A DNA stretch of 45,521 bases from Clostridia bacterium (GTDB taxonomy: Bacteria > Bacillota_A > Clostridia > Christensenellales > CAG-138): the NCBI GenBank assembly GCA_017553815.1, contig JAFZJT010000177.1, positions 1-45,521 of the forward strand. The letters run 5' to 3'. Position 1 is the stretch's first letter. Each line of letters opens with the position of its first letter. Position numbers and translations under genes: made by a program. This document shows, one piece after another, positions 1 to 8,370 of this stretch. The notes under the pieces are model-generated. The model was not told the origin of the DNA and made no database searches. It saw only the letters and a program-made list of their open reading frames with translations.

Positions 1-60
1 GACCGTTCGGTGAAAAAGGACTGGGTGAAAAAGGGTGTGAGAACGCAGGCTGCTCGGTAG
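1..60 (+). CDS. Possible C-terminal tail of an upstream gene (partial)
   Basis: The first 60 bases are open in frame 1 for 19 codons, rich in Lys, Arg and Val, and end at a TAG at 58-60. That TAG is also the first triplet of the MITE-like element that follows, so insertion of the element may have supplied the stop. Frame 3 is also open to about 110, so coding is not certain. No family can be recognised from so little sequence. Confidence 0.25.
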   Translation, partial: DRSVKKDWVKKGVRTQAAR

Positions 61-195
61 TGAATAGTGAATTGCGGCAAAGCCAAAGAGCATTTGTTTT
101 TGCCGCGAAGTGATCGGGAAGGGCTTTGAATGAAAAGAAATTCCGCAAGGAATTTCATCCTGAACTATTCACTATTCATTATTCACTATTCACTA
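58..195. mobile_element. MITE-like element with 15-bp perfect terminal inverted repeats
   Basis: The left end TAGTGAATAGTGAAT (58-72) is the exact reverse complement of the right end ATTCACTATTCACTA (181-195). Inside lies a 20-bp palindrome-like hairpin (137-156, arms GAAATTCC/GGAATTTC), followed by several ACTATTCA/ATTATTCA heptamer-like repeats. The 138-bp unit has no credible gene, which fits a non-autonomous element. Related fragments lie at 10090-10136 and 30904-30965, and a degraded one near 33950-33992. The transposase that would move it is not in the window. Confidence 0.6.
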
Positions 196-229
196 ATCCC
201 AAATCATATCGAAACGGAGAAAAAAGAAG

Positions 230-1066
230 ATGAAACAGGTACTCGGATGCATCCGCCGCGCCGACGAGCGCTACGGAATGATACAGGACGGCGACAAGAT
301 CTGCGTCGGCGTCAGCGGCGGCAAGGACAGCTTGGTTTTGATGTACGGACTCAAGCTGTACCAGATGTTTTCAAAGAAGAAATACGATGTTTGCGCGGTC
401 ATGCTCGATCTTGGGCTTGTTAAGCAGGACACGAGCGGCATAGAGCGGTTCGCGGAGAAGATAGGCATCGATTTTGAGGTGCGGCCGACCGACATTGGCG
501 ACGTGGTTTTCAATATCCGCAAGGAAAAGAGTCCCTGCGCGATGTGCGCCAAGATGCGGCGCGGCGCGCTGAACGATATTGCGAAAAGCAAGGGCTGCAA
601 CCTCGTTGCGCTCGGGCATAACCGCGAGGACGTGCTTGAAACCTTCCTTTTGAGCCTCTTTTTCGAGGCGCGGCTCAATACCTTTGCGCCGATAACGTAT
701 CTCGGCAGAAGCGGCGTAACGATCATCCGCCCGCTCGTTTTCTTCCCCGAGAAGGATGCAAGGGCGGCGGCGAAGCGGCTCGAGCTGCCCGTTATCCCAG
801 CCAACTGCCCCGTTGCGGGCAAGACCAAGCGCGAGGATATGCGCCTGTTATTGCAGGAATTCCGCCATATCGTGCCGGACGTGGAAACGAAGCTTATGAA
901 GGCGGTCGTGGACACGCATAAATACGGCATGTGGGATAGGATGAAGCTTCCCCCGCGCATGACGGGCGGCGTTTTCGCGGGTGAAGGCGACCCCGCGAAG
1001 CTCCTCAAAACGGGCGGCTATGCCGAGGAATGCCGCGGCTGTAAGCACGCGGAGGATGAGGAATAA
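230..1066 (+). CDS. ttcA: TtcA-like tRNA 2-thiocytidine biosynthesis protein
   Basis: This cytoplasmic protein is likely an ATP-dependent tRNA thiolase, adding sulfur to a tRNA base (cytidine 32 in the TtcA family). The 278-residue product has the PP-loop SGGKDS at residues 29-34, which activates the base with ATP. It also has a CAMC pair (Cys103, Cys106) and a lone Cys193 in PANCP; TtcA uses three such cysteines to hold a 4Fe-4S cluster. An additional C-terminal CRGC (about 268-271) is unusual. The ATG is preceded by a GGAGA site. The gene sits just downstream of the MITE-like element and upstream of the S41 protease. The broader TtcA/TtuA family has members with other tRNA targets, so the exact base is inferred. 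Confidence 0.85.
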   Translation: MKQVLGCIRRADERYGMIQDGDKICVGVSGGKDSLVLMYGLKLYQMFSKKKYDVCAVMLDLGLVKQDTSGIERFAEKIGIDFEVRPTDIGDVVFNIRKEKSPCAMCAKMRRGALNDIAKSKGCNLVALGHNREDVLETFLLSLFFEARLNTFAPITYLGRSGVTIIRPLVFFPEKDARAAAKRLELPVIPANCPVAGKTKREDMRLLLQEFRHIVPDVETKLMKAVVDTHKYGMWDRMKLPPRMTGGVFAGEGDPAKLLKTGGYAEECRGCKHAEDEE

Positions 1067-1166
1067 CGGGGTTTATCGGTGAATAATGAATATTCGGGGG
1101 GATTTCAATCGGGCTTTCCTCCGAAAAGCGGCTTTATATGGGCGCGCTGAAGAAAGGAGATTCACT

Positions 1167-2405
1167 ATGGAATACAACGAAAGAAACGGCGGCATCAAGG
1201 CATGGCAGGTGTTCGTGCTGATGCTTTTGAGCGCGCTTTTATCGGCGGTCGTGGTCGTTGGCGCGCTTCTCTCGGGTCTGGGCAAATACGGCATAACCGA
1301 GCGCGGCGGCGATACCGACGCGACGCTTATCTCGCAGCTTCTTGGCGATATCAATGACTATTATTATTTCTCCGACAAGGCGCCCGCATCCAAGGAGCTT
1401 CTGCGCTCCGCGGCGCATGAGCTTGTTAAAAAGGTCGGCGACCCGTACGCCGAATACTTCACGATAGACGAGTTCGACGATTTCCAGAACTCGATGAACG
1501 GCAACTACAAGGGCATCGGCATCCAGGTCTACAAGGAGGAGGGCAAGGGCATCTTCGTTGAACGCGCCTACGACGACTGCCCCGCCGCCGAAGCGGGCGT
1601 TAAGGACGGCGACGTCATTATCGAGGTGGACGGCGTATCGGTGCTCGATATGGAAGCGGGCAAGGCGATCGACCTTATCGCGGGCGAGGACGGAAGCACC
1701 GTTACTCTGACGGTGGTTCGCGGAAACGAGCCGTTGACCATCCCCGTTACCCGCGGCGACGTGTACGTTAAAAGGATCTACACTGAGCCGATCGAGAACG
1801 GCATCGGCTATATCCGCATCGACTCCTTCACCGGAAAGGCGGCCGAGGAATTCGACAAGGCCGTGACCGAGATGCTTGAAAGCGGCGCGAAGGCGTTCGT
1901 TTTCGACATTCGCGACAACCCCGGCGGCGACCTCACCACGGTCGTCGATATCTGCGACCGCATCCTGCCCGAATGCACCATCACCACGCTCGAGGGCAAG
2001 CTCGTTGACCCGCCCAAGGTGTATAAGTCCACGAATGAAAAGAGCCTCGAGGTGCCCTACGCCGTGCTGATAAACGGCTATTCCGCGTCGGCAAGCGAGA
2101 TCTTCGCCTCCGCCGTTCAGGATAATAAGGCCGGCACGCTCATCGGCACCAACACCTACGGCAAGGGCATAGTTCAGACCACCTGGGAGGTGCTCCCGGG
2201 CGAGGGCTATCTCAAGCTCACCACCGACGTTTATTTGACCCCGAGCGGCGAGATGATCCACGAAAAGGGCGTTGCGCCCGATATCGAGCTTGCGCAGGAC
2301 GAGGAGCTCGAGCAGTACGATGTCTATTTCATCCGCCGCGATATGAAGGAAAGGGATATCCAGATGAAGAAGGCCGTGGAGCTGCTTCTTGAGAAGATAG
2401 GATAA
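1167..2405 (+). CDS. S41 family C-terminal processing protease (CtpA type)
   Basis: This is a membrane-anchored serine protease predicted to act outside the membrane on the C-termini of exported proteins. I chose ATG 1167 over the upstream in-frame 1086 because AAAGGAG lies 6-8 bases before it; this gives 412 residues. An N-terminal hydrophobic anchor (about residues 13-38) is followed by the S41 N-terminal helical part, a PDZ domain (about 95-190, with a YKGIGIQV segment) and the peptidase core. The catalytic Ser lies in NGYSASASEIF and the Lys in NTYGKGIVQ, as in CtpA/CtpB. A terminator follows directly, so it may be a single-gene unit or end a unit that begins with ttcA. In Bacillus relatives this family acts in sporulation signalling; that role is not shown here. 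Confidence 0.9.
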   Translation: MEYNERNGGIKAWQVFVLMLLSALLSAVVVVGALLSGLGKYGITERGGDTDATLISQLLGDINDYYYFSDKAPASKELLRSAAHELVKKVGDPYAEYFTIDEFDDFQNSMNGNYKGIGIQVYKEEGKGIFVERAYDDCPAAEAGVKDGDVIIEVDGVSVLDMEAGKAIDLIAGEDGSTVTLTVVRGNEPLTIPVTRGDVYVKRIYTEPIENGIGYIRIDSFTGKAAEEFDKAVTEMLESGAKAFVFDIRDNPGGDLTTVVDICDRILPECTITTLEGKLVDPPKVYKSTNEKSLEVPYAVLINGYSASASEIFASAVQDNKAGTLIGTNTYGKGIVQTTWEVLPGEGYLKLTTDVYLTPSGEMIHEKGVAPDIELAQDEELEQYDVYFIRRDMKERDIQMKKAVELLLEKIG

Positions 2406-2430
2406 GAGAACAAACCGAAAAAACGAACAC

Positions 2431-2476
2431 GCTGGGGCTTCAAGGGCGAATCCGTCCAAGGAGCCCCCGCTTTTTT
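2431..2476 (+). terminator. Intrinsic terminator after the S41 protease
   Basis: Arms 2431-2440 and 2461-2470 pair over ten positions with one mismatch and one G-U pair. Six T follow (2471-2476). It lies 25 bases after the protease stop codon. Confidence 0.65.
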
Positions 2477-2525
2477 ACAGGAAACGGCGAATATGGAGCG
2501 AAATGCGCAAATTTTGCCGCAAAGC

Positions 2526-2554
2526 TTGAATTTTTGATCGGTTTAGTGTAGAAT
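2526..2554 (+). promoter_or_regulatory. Sigma-A promoter for hutD-mfd
   Basis: TTGAAT at 2526-2531 and TAGAAT at 2549-2554 are separated by 17 bases. It is the best promoter in the gap between the upstream terminator and hutD, about 170 bases before the hutD start. Confidence 0.65.
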
Positions 2555-2559
2555 GAAGC

Positions 2560-2721
2560 AAATCGATACGGACTTGACCCGAATGCCGCGATGGGACTTC
2601 CCCGCGGGCGTTCGGGCTGTTGGCGTTCATCCCCTGCCTTTTTGTAATAAGCAGTGAAAATATTACTGCAAAAGCTTGGCCGGGCGGCCTTAATATAAAC
2701 CCAAAGAAGAGGAGAAAAGCT
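2560..2721 (+). other. Long 5' leader with two inverted repeats before hutD
   Basis: The gap between the promoter and the hutD start is about 160 bases and has no credible gene. It holds a 10-bp stem (2578-2587 with 2607-2616, one wobble) enclosing a GC-rich loop. Further on is a smaller inverted repeat, GCAGT-N9-ACTGC (2651-2669). No known riboswitch consensus was recognised. The structures could be an attenuator, an operator, or chance. Confidence 0.35.
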
Positions 2722-3270
2722 ATGCTTAAGATCACAGAGATCAAGAAAGAGACCATGCCGACTTCAAGCTGGAGCGGCGGCACAACAACCGAAATAATGA
2801 TCTACCCCGAGGGCGCGAGCTATGCCGCGCGGGATTTCCTTTTCAGGATAAGCACCGCGAGCGTTGAGCTTGAAAGCTCGGATTTCACGCAGCTCGACGG
2901 CTTTTTCCGCGTTATAGCGTCGCTTGATGGCGAGATGCTTCTTTCGCATTCGCTCCATTGCGGCGAGATAAAAAAGCGGGTACTGCCGCTCGACACGGTG
3001 CATTTTTTCGACGGCGGCATCCCCACGCATTGCGAGGGGAAAGCGCGCGATCTGAACCTTATGATGAAGCTCGGCGCGCTCGACGGCGATATGAGATTTG
3101 TGGAGGGCGGCGAAAAGGTCGTGCTTCCGCTTGATAAGGGCGAGTTCGCGCTCGTTTATTCGATAGACAGCGGCGACGCGCGCTTTGCCGAGGCGGATGA
3201 GGCGGATCACCTCGTTTTCACGGCGGAGGGAAAGAGCGCACTCTTAACCGTTAAGCTGACCGACCTATAA
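2722..3270 (+). CDS. hutD: HutD/Ves family cupin-like protein
   Basis: This 182-residue protein belongs by motif to the HutD/Ves family, a small cytoplasmic double-cupin whose biochemical role is poorly defined. It is often linked to histidine utilisation. Diagnostic parts are the N-terminal WSGGTTTEIMIYP, a middle FRISTASVE segment, and the C-terminal DLNLMMKLG, which matches the family's DLNvM signature. ATG 2722 is chosen because AGGAG lies 6 bases upstream. No hutHUIG gene is present; instead the stop codon lies one base before the mfd start, suggesting co-transcription and translational coupling with mfd. A GC-rich, Glu-rich codon style matches its neighbours. Confidence 0.8.
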   Translation: MLKITEIKKETMPTSSWSGGTTTEIMIYPEGASYAARDFLFRISTASVELESSDFTQLDGFFRVIASLDGEMLLSHSLHCGEIKKRVLPLDTVHFFDGGIPTHCEGKARDLNLMMKLGALDGDMRFVEGGEKVVLPLDKGEFALVYSIDSGDARFAEADEADHLVFTAEGKSALLTVKLTDL

Positions 3271-3271
3271 A

Positions 3272-6200
3272 ATGCAGGAAAACAAACGAAAAGAGAATAC
3301 GTCGAATACCGCGGTTCAAACGGGCTTTGAACCGCTTTTCCGCGCGCTCGAAAGATCGGAGGAATACTTAAATCTTACGGAGGCGCTCGAAAAAGGGCGC
3401 GGCCCCGTGAGCGTTTTCGGGCTCGGCGAGGCGCACAGGCCGAACATGGCGGCTGCGCTCTATTCAAGGCTTGGCGCTCAAACCCTCGTCATCGCCCCGT
3501 CCGCGCAGGCGGCCGGAAGGCTTTATGAGGAGATAAGCGGCTATCATAAGGGTGCGCTTCTGTTTCCGATCCGCGAGATGCCCTTGAACGCCAGGAGCTA
3601 CGTTCAGTCCCGGGAGCTTGAATTCAGGCGGTTGAACGTTTTGTCGCGCCTTGCCTTGGGCGAAAATCTGCTCGTTATCGCGCCGATAGAGGCGGTCATG
3701 CAGAGGCTCGTTTCAAGCGAGCGCATACTCTCCTGCTCCCACACCATGAGCGTCGGCATGGAGGTTTCGCCCGATTCGCTTTTAAAGAAATTCCTCGACG
3801 CGGGCTATGTTCGCGAGGAGGTCTGCGAAGGGCGCGGGCAGATAGCACGTCGCGGCGGCTATATCGACATATTCCCCGTTACCGCGGAAAACCCCGTTCG
3901 CGTCGAGTTTTTTGGCGACGAGATAGACACTATGCGCTTCTTCGACCCGATAACTCAGCGCTCGATAGAGAATGCGGATAGGGTCTCGGTTCCCCCTGCG
4001 ACGGAGCTTCCGCTCGACCGCAATATGCGCCAAAAGGGTATCGCGGCGCTCCGCAATAAGCCTCATTACACCGAGGAAACGGAGGTTTTGCGCGCGGGAG
4101 GCACGCCGAAAAACGCGCTGACGCTGCTTCCCGTTTTCGAGAGCGATGAGATAACGCTTCTTGACTATTTCAAAGCGGACGCGCTGATGCTGATGGATGA
4201 GCCCGCGAGGGTGGAGGAGAGCGCGAGGTTTGCCTTCACGCAGTTTATGGACGGGCTTGGAAGCATCCTCAAAAACGGCGAGGGGCATGAAAAGCAGGCC
4301 GAGCTGATCTTCACGCCGAGCCGCGTTTTCTCGATGCTCGACAGGGGCAGAACGGCGATGCTCTTCGCGCTCACAAGGAGCTTTCCGCATATAAGAAGCA
4401 AGGCGCTCGTTAAGTTCGACACGCGCCCGATACCGCGCTATATCCCGGGCGACAACGCGCTTGCGGACGATATAAATATTTGGAAAAAGAAGGGTTTTTC
4501 GGTGCTCGTCTATGCGGGCGAGCACGCAAAGCGCACGCAGGATATGCTCCTTGATATGGGCGTTGAAGCGGCGGTGGTCGAAAACCTCTCCCGCAATGCG
4601 CTTCCCCGCGAGGTGCTGATAGTTGAAAAGAGCCTGCCGCGCGGCTTTGAATACACGGCGCTCGGCCTTGCCGTGGTTTCGGAATACGAGCTCTTCGGCG
4701 CGGGAGTGCGCCGCGACACCCCGAAGGCGAAGAAAAAGCACGCGCTGGACATGGGCGAGCTCGAGGTCGGCGACCTCATCGTTCACGAGGCGCACGGCAT
4801 AGGCAGATTCACGGGCGTGAATACGCTCGTTGTGGACGGCAAGACCCGCGACTATATCGAGCTTGCCTATCAGGGCGGCGACAAGCTCTTCATTCCCACC
4901 GATCAGCTCGACCGCGTTGCAAAATACGTCGGCGGCGACGTTGAAAAGCAGAAGCTTTCGCGCCTTGGCTCGGGCGAATGGCAGAAGACCGTTGCCAGAA
5001 CGAGCGCGAGCGTTAAAAAGCTTGCCTTCGACCTTGTTAAGCTCTACGGCGACAGGGCGCGCAGGAAGGGCTTTGCGTTCTCGCCCGATACGGATTGGCA
5101 GCAGCGGCTCGAGCTCAGCTTCCCGTACAGGGAAACGCCCGACCAGCTCCGCTCCATCGAGGAGATAAAGAAGGATATGGAGTCCGAGCGCATAATGGAT
5201 CGCCTTCTCTGCGGCGACGTGGGCTACGGCAAGACCGAGGTCGCCCTCCGCGCGGCGTTCAAATGCGCGATGGACGGCAAGCAATGCGCCGTGCTCGTTC
5301 CGACTACGATACTTGCGCAACAGCATTTCAACACGCTTAGCTCACGCTACGAGGGCTTCCCGATAAAGGTCGAGCTTCTTTCGCGCTTCCGCACCGCCAA
5401 GGAGGTGCGCGAGGTTAAAAAGCAACTCAAGGAGGGCGCGGTGGACGTGCTCGTGGGAACCCATGCCCTGCTCTCAAAGGACGTTGTGTTCAAGGATCTC
5501 GGGCTTCTTATAATCGACGAGGAGCAACGCTTCGGCGTCAACCACAAGGAGCAGATAAAGGAGCTCAAGCGCAATGTGGATGTTTTAACCCTCTCCGCAA
5601 CGCCGATACCGAGAACATTGCACATGAGCATGAGCGGCATCCGCGATATGAGCGTTATCGAGACCCCGCCCGAGGCAAGGTACCCCGTTCAGACCTACGT
5701 GCTCGAGTACTCCGAGTCCATCATTCGCGAGGCGATACTCAAGGAGATAGGGCGCGGCGGGCAGGTCTATATCGTTTACAACAACGTTAAAAATATGGAA
5801 ACCTTCACGGGCAAGCTGTCGGAGCTGGTTCCCGAAGCGAGGTTCAACTACGCGCACGGGCAGATGAGCGAGCGCCAGCTTGAAAACACGATGCTCGACT
5901 TTTTGGAGGCCAAGTTCGACGTGCTCGTTTGCTCAACGATAATCGAGAGCGGCCTTGATATCTCGAACGTGAACACGATGATAGTTGTGGACGCGGACTG
6001 CATGGGTCTTTCCCAGCTCTATCAGCTTCGAGGCAGGGTCGGCAGGGGTCAGCGCCTCGGGTACGCGTATCTGACGTTTAAGCAGGATAAGGTGCTGTCG
6101 GAGATTGCGGATAAAAGGCTCTCCGCGATACGCGAATTCACGCAGTTCGGCGCGGGCTTCCGCATCGCGATGCGCGACCTTGAGATACGTGGCGCGGGCG

Positions 6201-6775
6201 ATATCCTCGGCGCGGAGCAGCACGGGCACATGGCGCAGGTCGGCTACGACCTCTACTGCAAGCTCATCGATATCGCAGTGCGCGAGGCGAGGGGCGAGAG
6301 GATAACGCCAACCTTCGACACCGTGATGGAGGTGCCGATAGACGCGAATATCCCGAAGAAATACATCGCGCGCGAAACGGGAAGGATGGAGATGTATAAG
6401 CATATCGCGGCGATAACCGATATCGACTCCTTCCGCGACGTGCAGGACGAGCTCATCGACCGCTACGGCGATATCCCCAAATGCGTTCAGAACCTTCTCG
6501 ATATCGCGCTGTATAAATCCCGCGCCTCAAGGCTCGGCATATTGAGCTTCACGGTCAAAAAGGGCGAGGCGAGGCTCACCTTCAGCGAAAAAGCCCCGAT
6601 AGACGGCGCAAAGCTGTTTGAAAATATCCGCCGCATCGAGGGCGCGAGCATGCTCGGCGGCACGAGCGTTTCAATGGTGATAACCAAGAAGCACGCCGAG
6701 GAGGAGGCCATGTTCCTTATGGCGCAGAACGCGGTGAACATGCTGCTCTCGTGCGTGGAGGACGATGCATCGTAA
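3272..6775 (+). CDS. mfd: Transcription-repair coupling factor Mfd
   Basis: Mfd removes RNA polymerase stalled at DNA lesions and recruits the UvrABC excision machinery. The 1167-residue length is typical. The order is the UvrB-homology region (about 30-330), an RNA-polymerase-interacting domain (about 500-570, with the EVGDLIVHEAHGIGRF segment), then a RecG-like SF2 translocase. The translocase has Walker A GDVGYGKTE near residue 648 and the DEEQ box near 748, followed by SATPIPRTL. A TRCF C-terminal domain closes the protein. The ATG starts one base after the hutD stop with no clear own Shine-Dalgarno site, so translation is probably coupled to hutD. All motifs look intact. Confidence 0.96.
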   Translation: MQENKRKENTSNTAVQTGFEPLFRALERSEEYLNLTEALEKGRGPVSVFGLGEAHRPNMAAALYSRLGAQTLVIAPSAQAAGRLYEEISGYHKGALLFPIREMPLNARSYVQSRELEFRRLNVLSRLALGENLLVIAPIEAVMQRLVSSERILSCSHTMSVGMEVSPDSLLKKFLDAGYVREEVCEGRGQIARRGGYIDIFPVTAENPVRVEFFGDEIDTMRFFDPITQRSIENADRVSVPPATELPLDRNMRQKGIAALRNKPHYTEETEVLRAGGTPKNALTLLPVFESDEITLLDYFKADALMLMDEPARVEESARFAFTQFMDGLGSILKNGEGHEKQAELIFTPSRVFSMLDRGRTAMLFALTRSFPHIRSKALVKFDTRPIPRYIPGDNALADDINIWKKKGFSVLVYAGEHAKRTQDMLLDMGVEAAVVENLSRNALPREVLIVEKSLPRGFEYTALGLAVVSEYELFGAGVRRDTPKAKKKHALDMGELEVGDLIVHEAHGIGRFTGVNTLVVDGKTRDYIELAYQGGDKLFIPTDQLDRVAKYVGGDVEKQKLSRLGSGEWQKTVARTSASVKKLAFDLVKLYGDRARRKGFAFSPDTDWQQRLELSFPYRETPDQLRSIEEIKKDMESERIMDRLLCGDVGYGKTEVALRAAFKCAMDGKQCAVLVPTTILAQQHFNTLSSRYEGFPIKVELLSRFRTAKEVREVKKQLKEGAVDVLVGTHALLSKDVVFKDLGLLIIDEEQRFGVNHKEQIKELKRNVDVLTLSATPIPRTLHMSMSGIRDMSVIETPPEARYPVQTYVLEYSESIIREAILKEIGRGGQVYIVYNNVKNMETFTGKLSELVPEARFNYAHGQMSERQLENTMLDFLEAKFDVLVCSTIIESGLDISNVNTMIVVDADCMGLSQLYQLRGRVGRGQRLGYAYLTFKQDKVLSEIADKRLSAIREFTQFGAGFRIAMRDLEIRGAGDILGAEQHGHMAQVGYDLYCKLIDIAVREARGERITPTFDTVMEVPIDANIPKKYIARETGRMEMYKHIAAITDIDSFRDVQDELIDRYGDIPKCVQNLLDIALYKSRASRLGILSFTVKKGEARLTFSEKAPIDGAKLFENIRRIEGASMLGGTSVSMVITKKHAEEEAMFLMAQNAVNMLLSCVEDDAS

Positions 6776-6786
6776 AAGAGCGATGC

Positions 6787-6815
6787 AAAAAAAAGCAGCG
6801 GGTCGTTCCCGCTGC
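6787..6815 (-). terminator. Terminator of the NYN-domain gene (minus strand)
   Basis: Read on the minus strand, a perfect 7-bp stem GCAGCGG/CCGCTGC with a 7-base loop is followed by eight T. It lies just after the stop of the gene at 6829-8220. The same stem could weakly stop mfd transcripts on the plus strand. Confidence 0.8.
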
Positions 6816-6828
6816 TTAGCCATACTTG

Positions 6829-8220
6829 CTATTTGCGTCCGAATTCCACCTTTACATCGCCATTTTCAGTGATAACAAATTTCATGTTTTTAATATATTT
6901 CTCATAAAACCTGCTCTTTTCATCCGGCAGCATAGTAACCCGTGTGCTGCGGATGGCTTCATCGAGCATAGTATTTACATTCATGTGGATAGCTTTTTCA
7001 ACATAGCTGCGCATTTGGGCAAACAGCGCTGCAAGCTTTATCTCATCACCGCTGCCGCCGTTAAAGTCATCAATATAGCAGTAAAATATTCTGTGCTCTA
7101 CCAGCGCTTGCCGCAGAGCGGCGCTGCACTTTGCGCGTTCAAGCATCACAAGGAACTTCGCTTCGGGAAGATTGGATATCAACGCCCAATAATCGGAATC
7201 ACTCGACACTATAACGAACGAATCGACCTGATTAGTATAGTGTTCGCGGAACACACGGGCGATAAGGCTTTGGTCAACAAGGGATTTATTCGATTTGAGC
7301 CGTTCAATGGTCAGATGTTCGACCTCAACACCTGCATATCGCCCCAACAGCTCCCATGCTGTTGATGCATGCACGTCATCAAAAAGAATTATACCAGAAA
7401 TCTTGTTTAGATATTCCTGCTCCATGTTTTTGAACACCGCGCATAGACTGAACGGATCGGAGTTTTCGCAATCGACGACAAGCACTGTTTTCCCGCTCTC
7501 ACCGATAAAGTTGTAAATATTCGTTTTTACAAATTCGCTGGCATTTGATACCATGCTATGCGCTGCAAAACGGTCGTTGTTCCATTTATACAGCAGCGTT
7601 AGAAACTTTTTATCCGAATTCAGAATGTTTCCACAGTCTTCCGGCTTCCAGTTTATATACATTTGATACGGATAAAGGCTGAAATTGCTTCTGTAAAGTT
7701 CGATACTTTGCATTACCGCATTATCATTTAATCCGTCGGGCATTATGAACAGCTTTGCAATGTAATCCCAGTTTATCCATATCGGAAAAAGGCTTCTGCA
7801 ATTATTTACCCTGTCTTTAATAAGGCGATTTATCTCAACCAAATGATTTGATAAAACAACGCTGGTTTTCTTAACAAAATCAACTCTGTCCGCAGCAAGC
7901 TGCATCATACTCTCATCGGGTATAAATTCGGGAAGCGAACGAATGCTGCATAACTCTGTTTTGAATGCGTGGTTTATTTTTCCAAAATTACGCATAATGT
8001 ATGTTCTTACTATACAAAGATGTCGGACTATGCGCGCGTTTTTATCATTTTCAAGTTTTTTATAATACTGTATATCGAGCGATATGTGCTCGTTTTCAAA
8101 TATGCTTTTGCGAATGCCGCTCAGATATGCGACCGTTGAAACAATATCATAGGTGTTGTCACGATAATCTGTGAATTCCGAAGCGTGATCGCATTGAACA
8201 CCGATCGTTGTTTTTTCCAT
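6829..8220 (-). CDS. NYN (PIN-like) domain protein, probable nuclease
   Basis: The 463-residue protein has a C-terminal NYN fold of the PIN-like nuclease class, which usually cuts RNA with metal-bound acidic residues. Visible motifs are VVDCEN (248-253), FDD (280-282), a conserved Asp near 316 and SSDSDYW (339-345), the SDSDF-type signature. The first 230 residues are an unrecognised helical region. I start at ATG 8220, with AGAGGT seven bases upstream, and not at 8829, because the longer frame crosses the divergent GNAT gene. The gene is visibly more AT-rich than mfd and the GNAT genes, has its own promoter, leader hairpin and terminator, and may be acquired. Its target is unknown; RNA decay or defence are possibilities only. 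Confidence 0.75.
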   Translation of the reverse strand: MEKTTIGVQCDHASEFTDYRDNTYDIVSTVAYLSGIRKSIFENEHISLDIQYYKKLENDKNARIVRHLCIVRTYIMRNFGKINHAFKTELCSIRSLPEFIPDESMMQLAADRVDFVKKTSVVLSNHLVEINRLIKDRVNNCRSLFPIWINWDYIAKLFIMPDGLNDNAVMQSIELYRSNFSLYPYQMYINWKPEDCGNILNSDKKFLTLLYKWNNDRFAAHSMVSNASEFVKTNIYNFIGESGKTVLVVDCENSDPFSLCAVFKNMEQEYLNKISGIILFDDVHASTAWELLGRYAGVEVEHLTIERLKSNKSLVDQSLIARVFREHYTNQVDSFVIVSSDSDYWALISNLPEAKFLVMLERAKCSAALRQALVEHRIFYCYIDDFNGGSGDEIKLAALFAQMRSYVEKAIHMNVNTMLDEAIRSTRVTMLPDEKSRFYEKYIKNMKFVITENGDVKVEFGRK

Positions 8221-8245
8221 AATCAATACCTCTTTGATACTTATT

Positions 8246-8270
8246 TGAGGATACGACCGAAATATCCTCA
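8246..8270 (-). promoter_or_regulatory. Perfect 8-bp inverted repeat in the NYN gene leader
   Basis: TGAGGATA (8246-8253) and TATCCTCA (8263-8270) are exact reverse complements around a 9-base loop. The repeat lies between the minus-strand -10 box and the NYN start. It could be an operator or an RNA hairpin, conceivably a self-target of the encoded nuclease. Confidence 0.5.
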
Positions 8271-8275
8271 TCATA

Positions 8276-8303
8276 ATTATAACATAATTCTGATATTTAG
8301 CAA
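8276..8303 (-). promoter_or_regulatory. Promoter of the NYN gene
   Basis: Minus strand: TTGCTA (8298-8303), a 16-base spacer and a perfect TATAAT (8276-8281). It lies 56 bases upstream of the chosen ATG, back to back with the GNAT promoter. Confidence 0.7.
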
Positions 8304-8311
8304 CAGCACTA

Positions 8312-8340
8312 TTGCCAAATAAGCGTGCTTCATGTATACT
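8312..8340 (+). promoter_or_regulatory. Promoter of the GNAT gene
   Basis: TTGCCA (8312-8317), a 17-base spacer and TATACT (8335-8340), 30 bases before the GNAT start codon. It diverges from the NYN promoter. Confidence 0.7.
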
Positions 8341-8370
8341 GAACACGGAAACCCGAAAGGAAAGCGATTT

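Noticed and set aside
3782..5326. Long minus-strand open frame opposite mfd
   Set aside because: It is a GC-driven shadow of the intact mfd reading frame. Other long antisense frames (1239-2459, 21625-23220, 42268-43134, 43577-44785) are rejected for the same reason.
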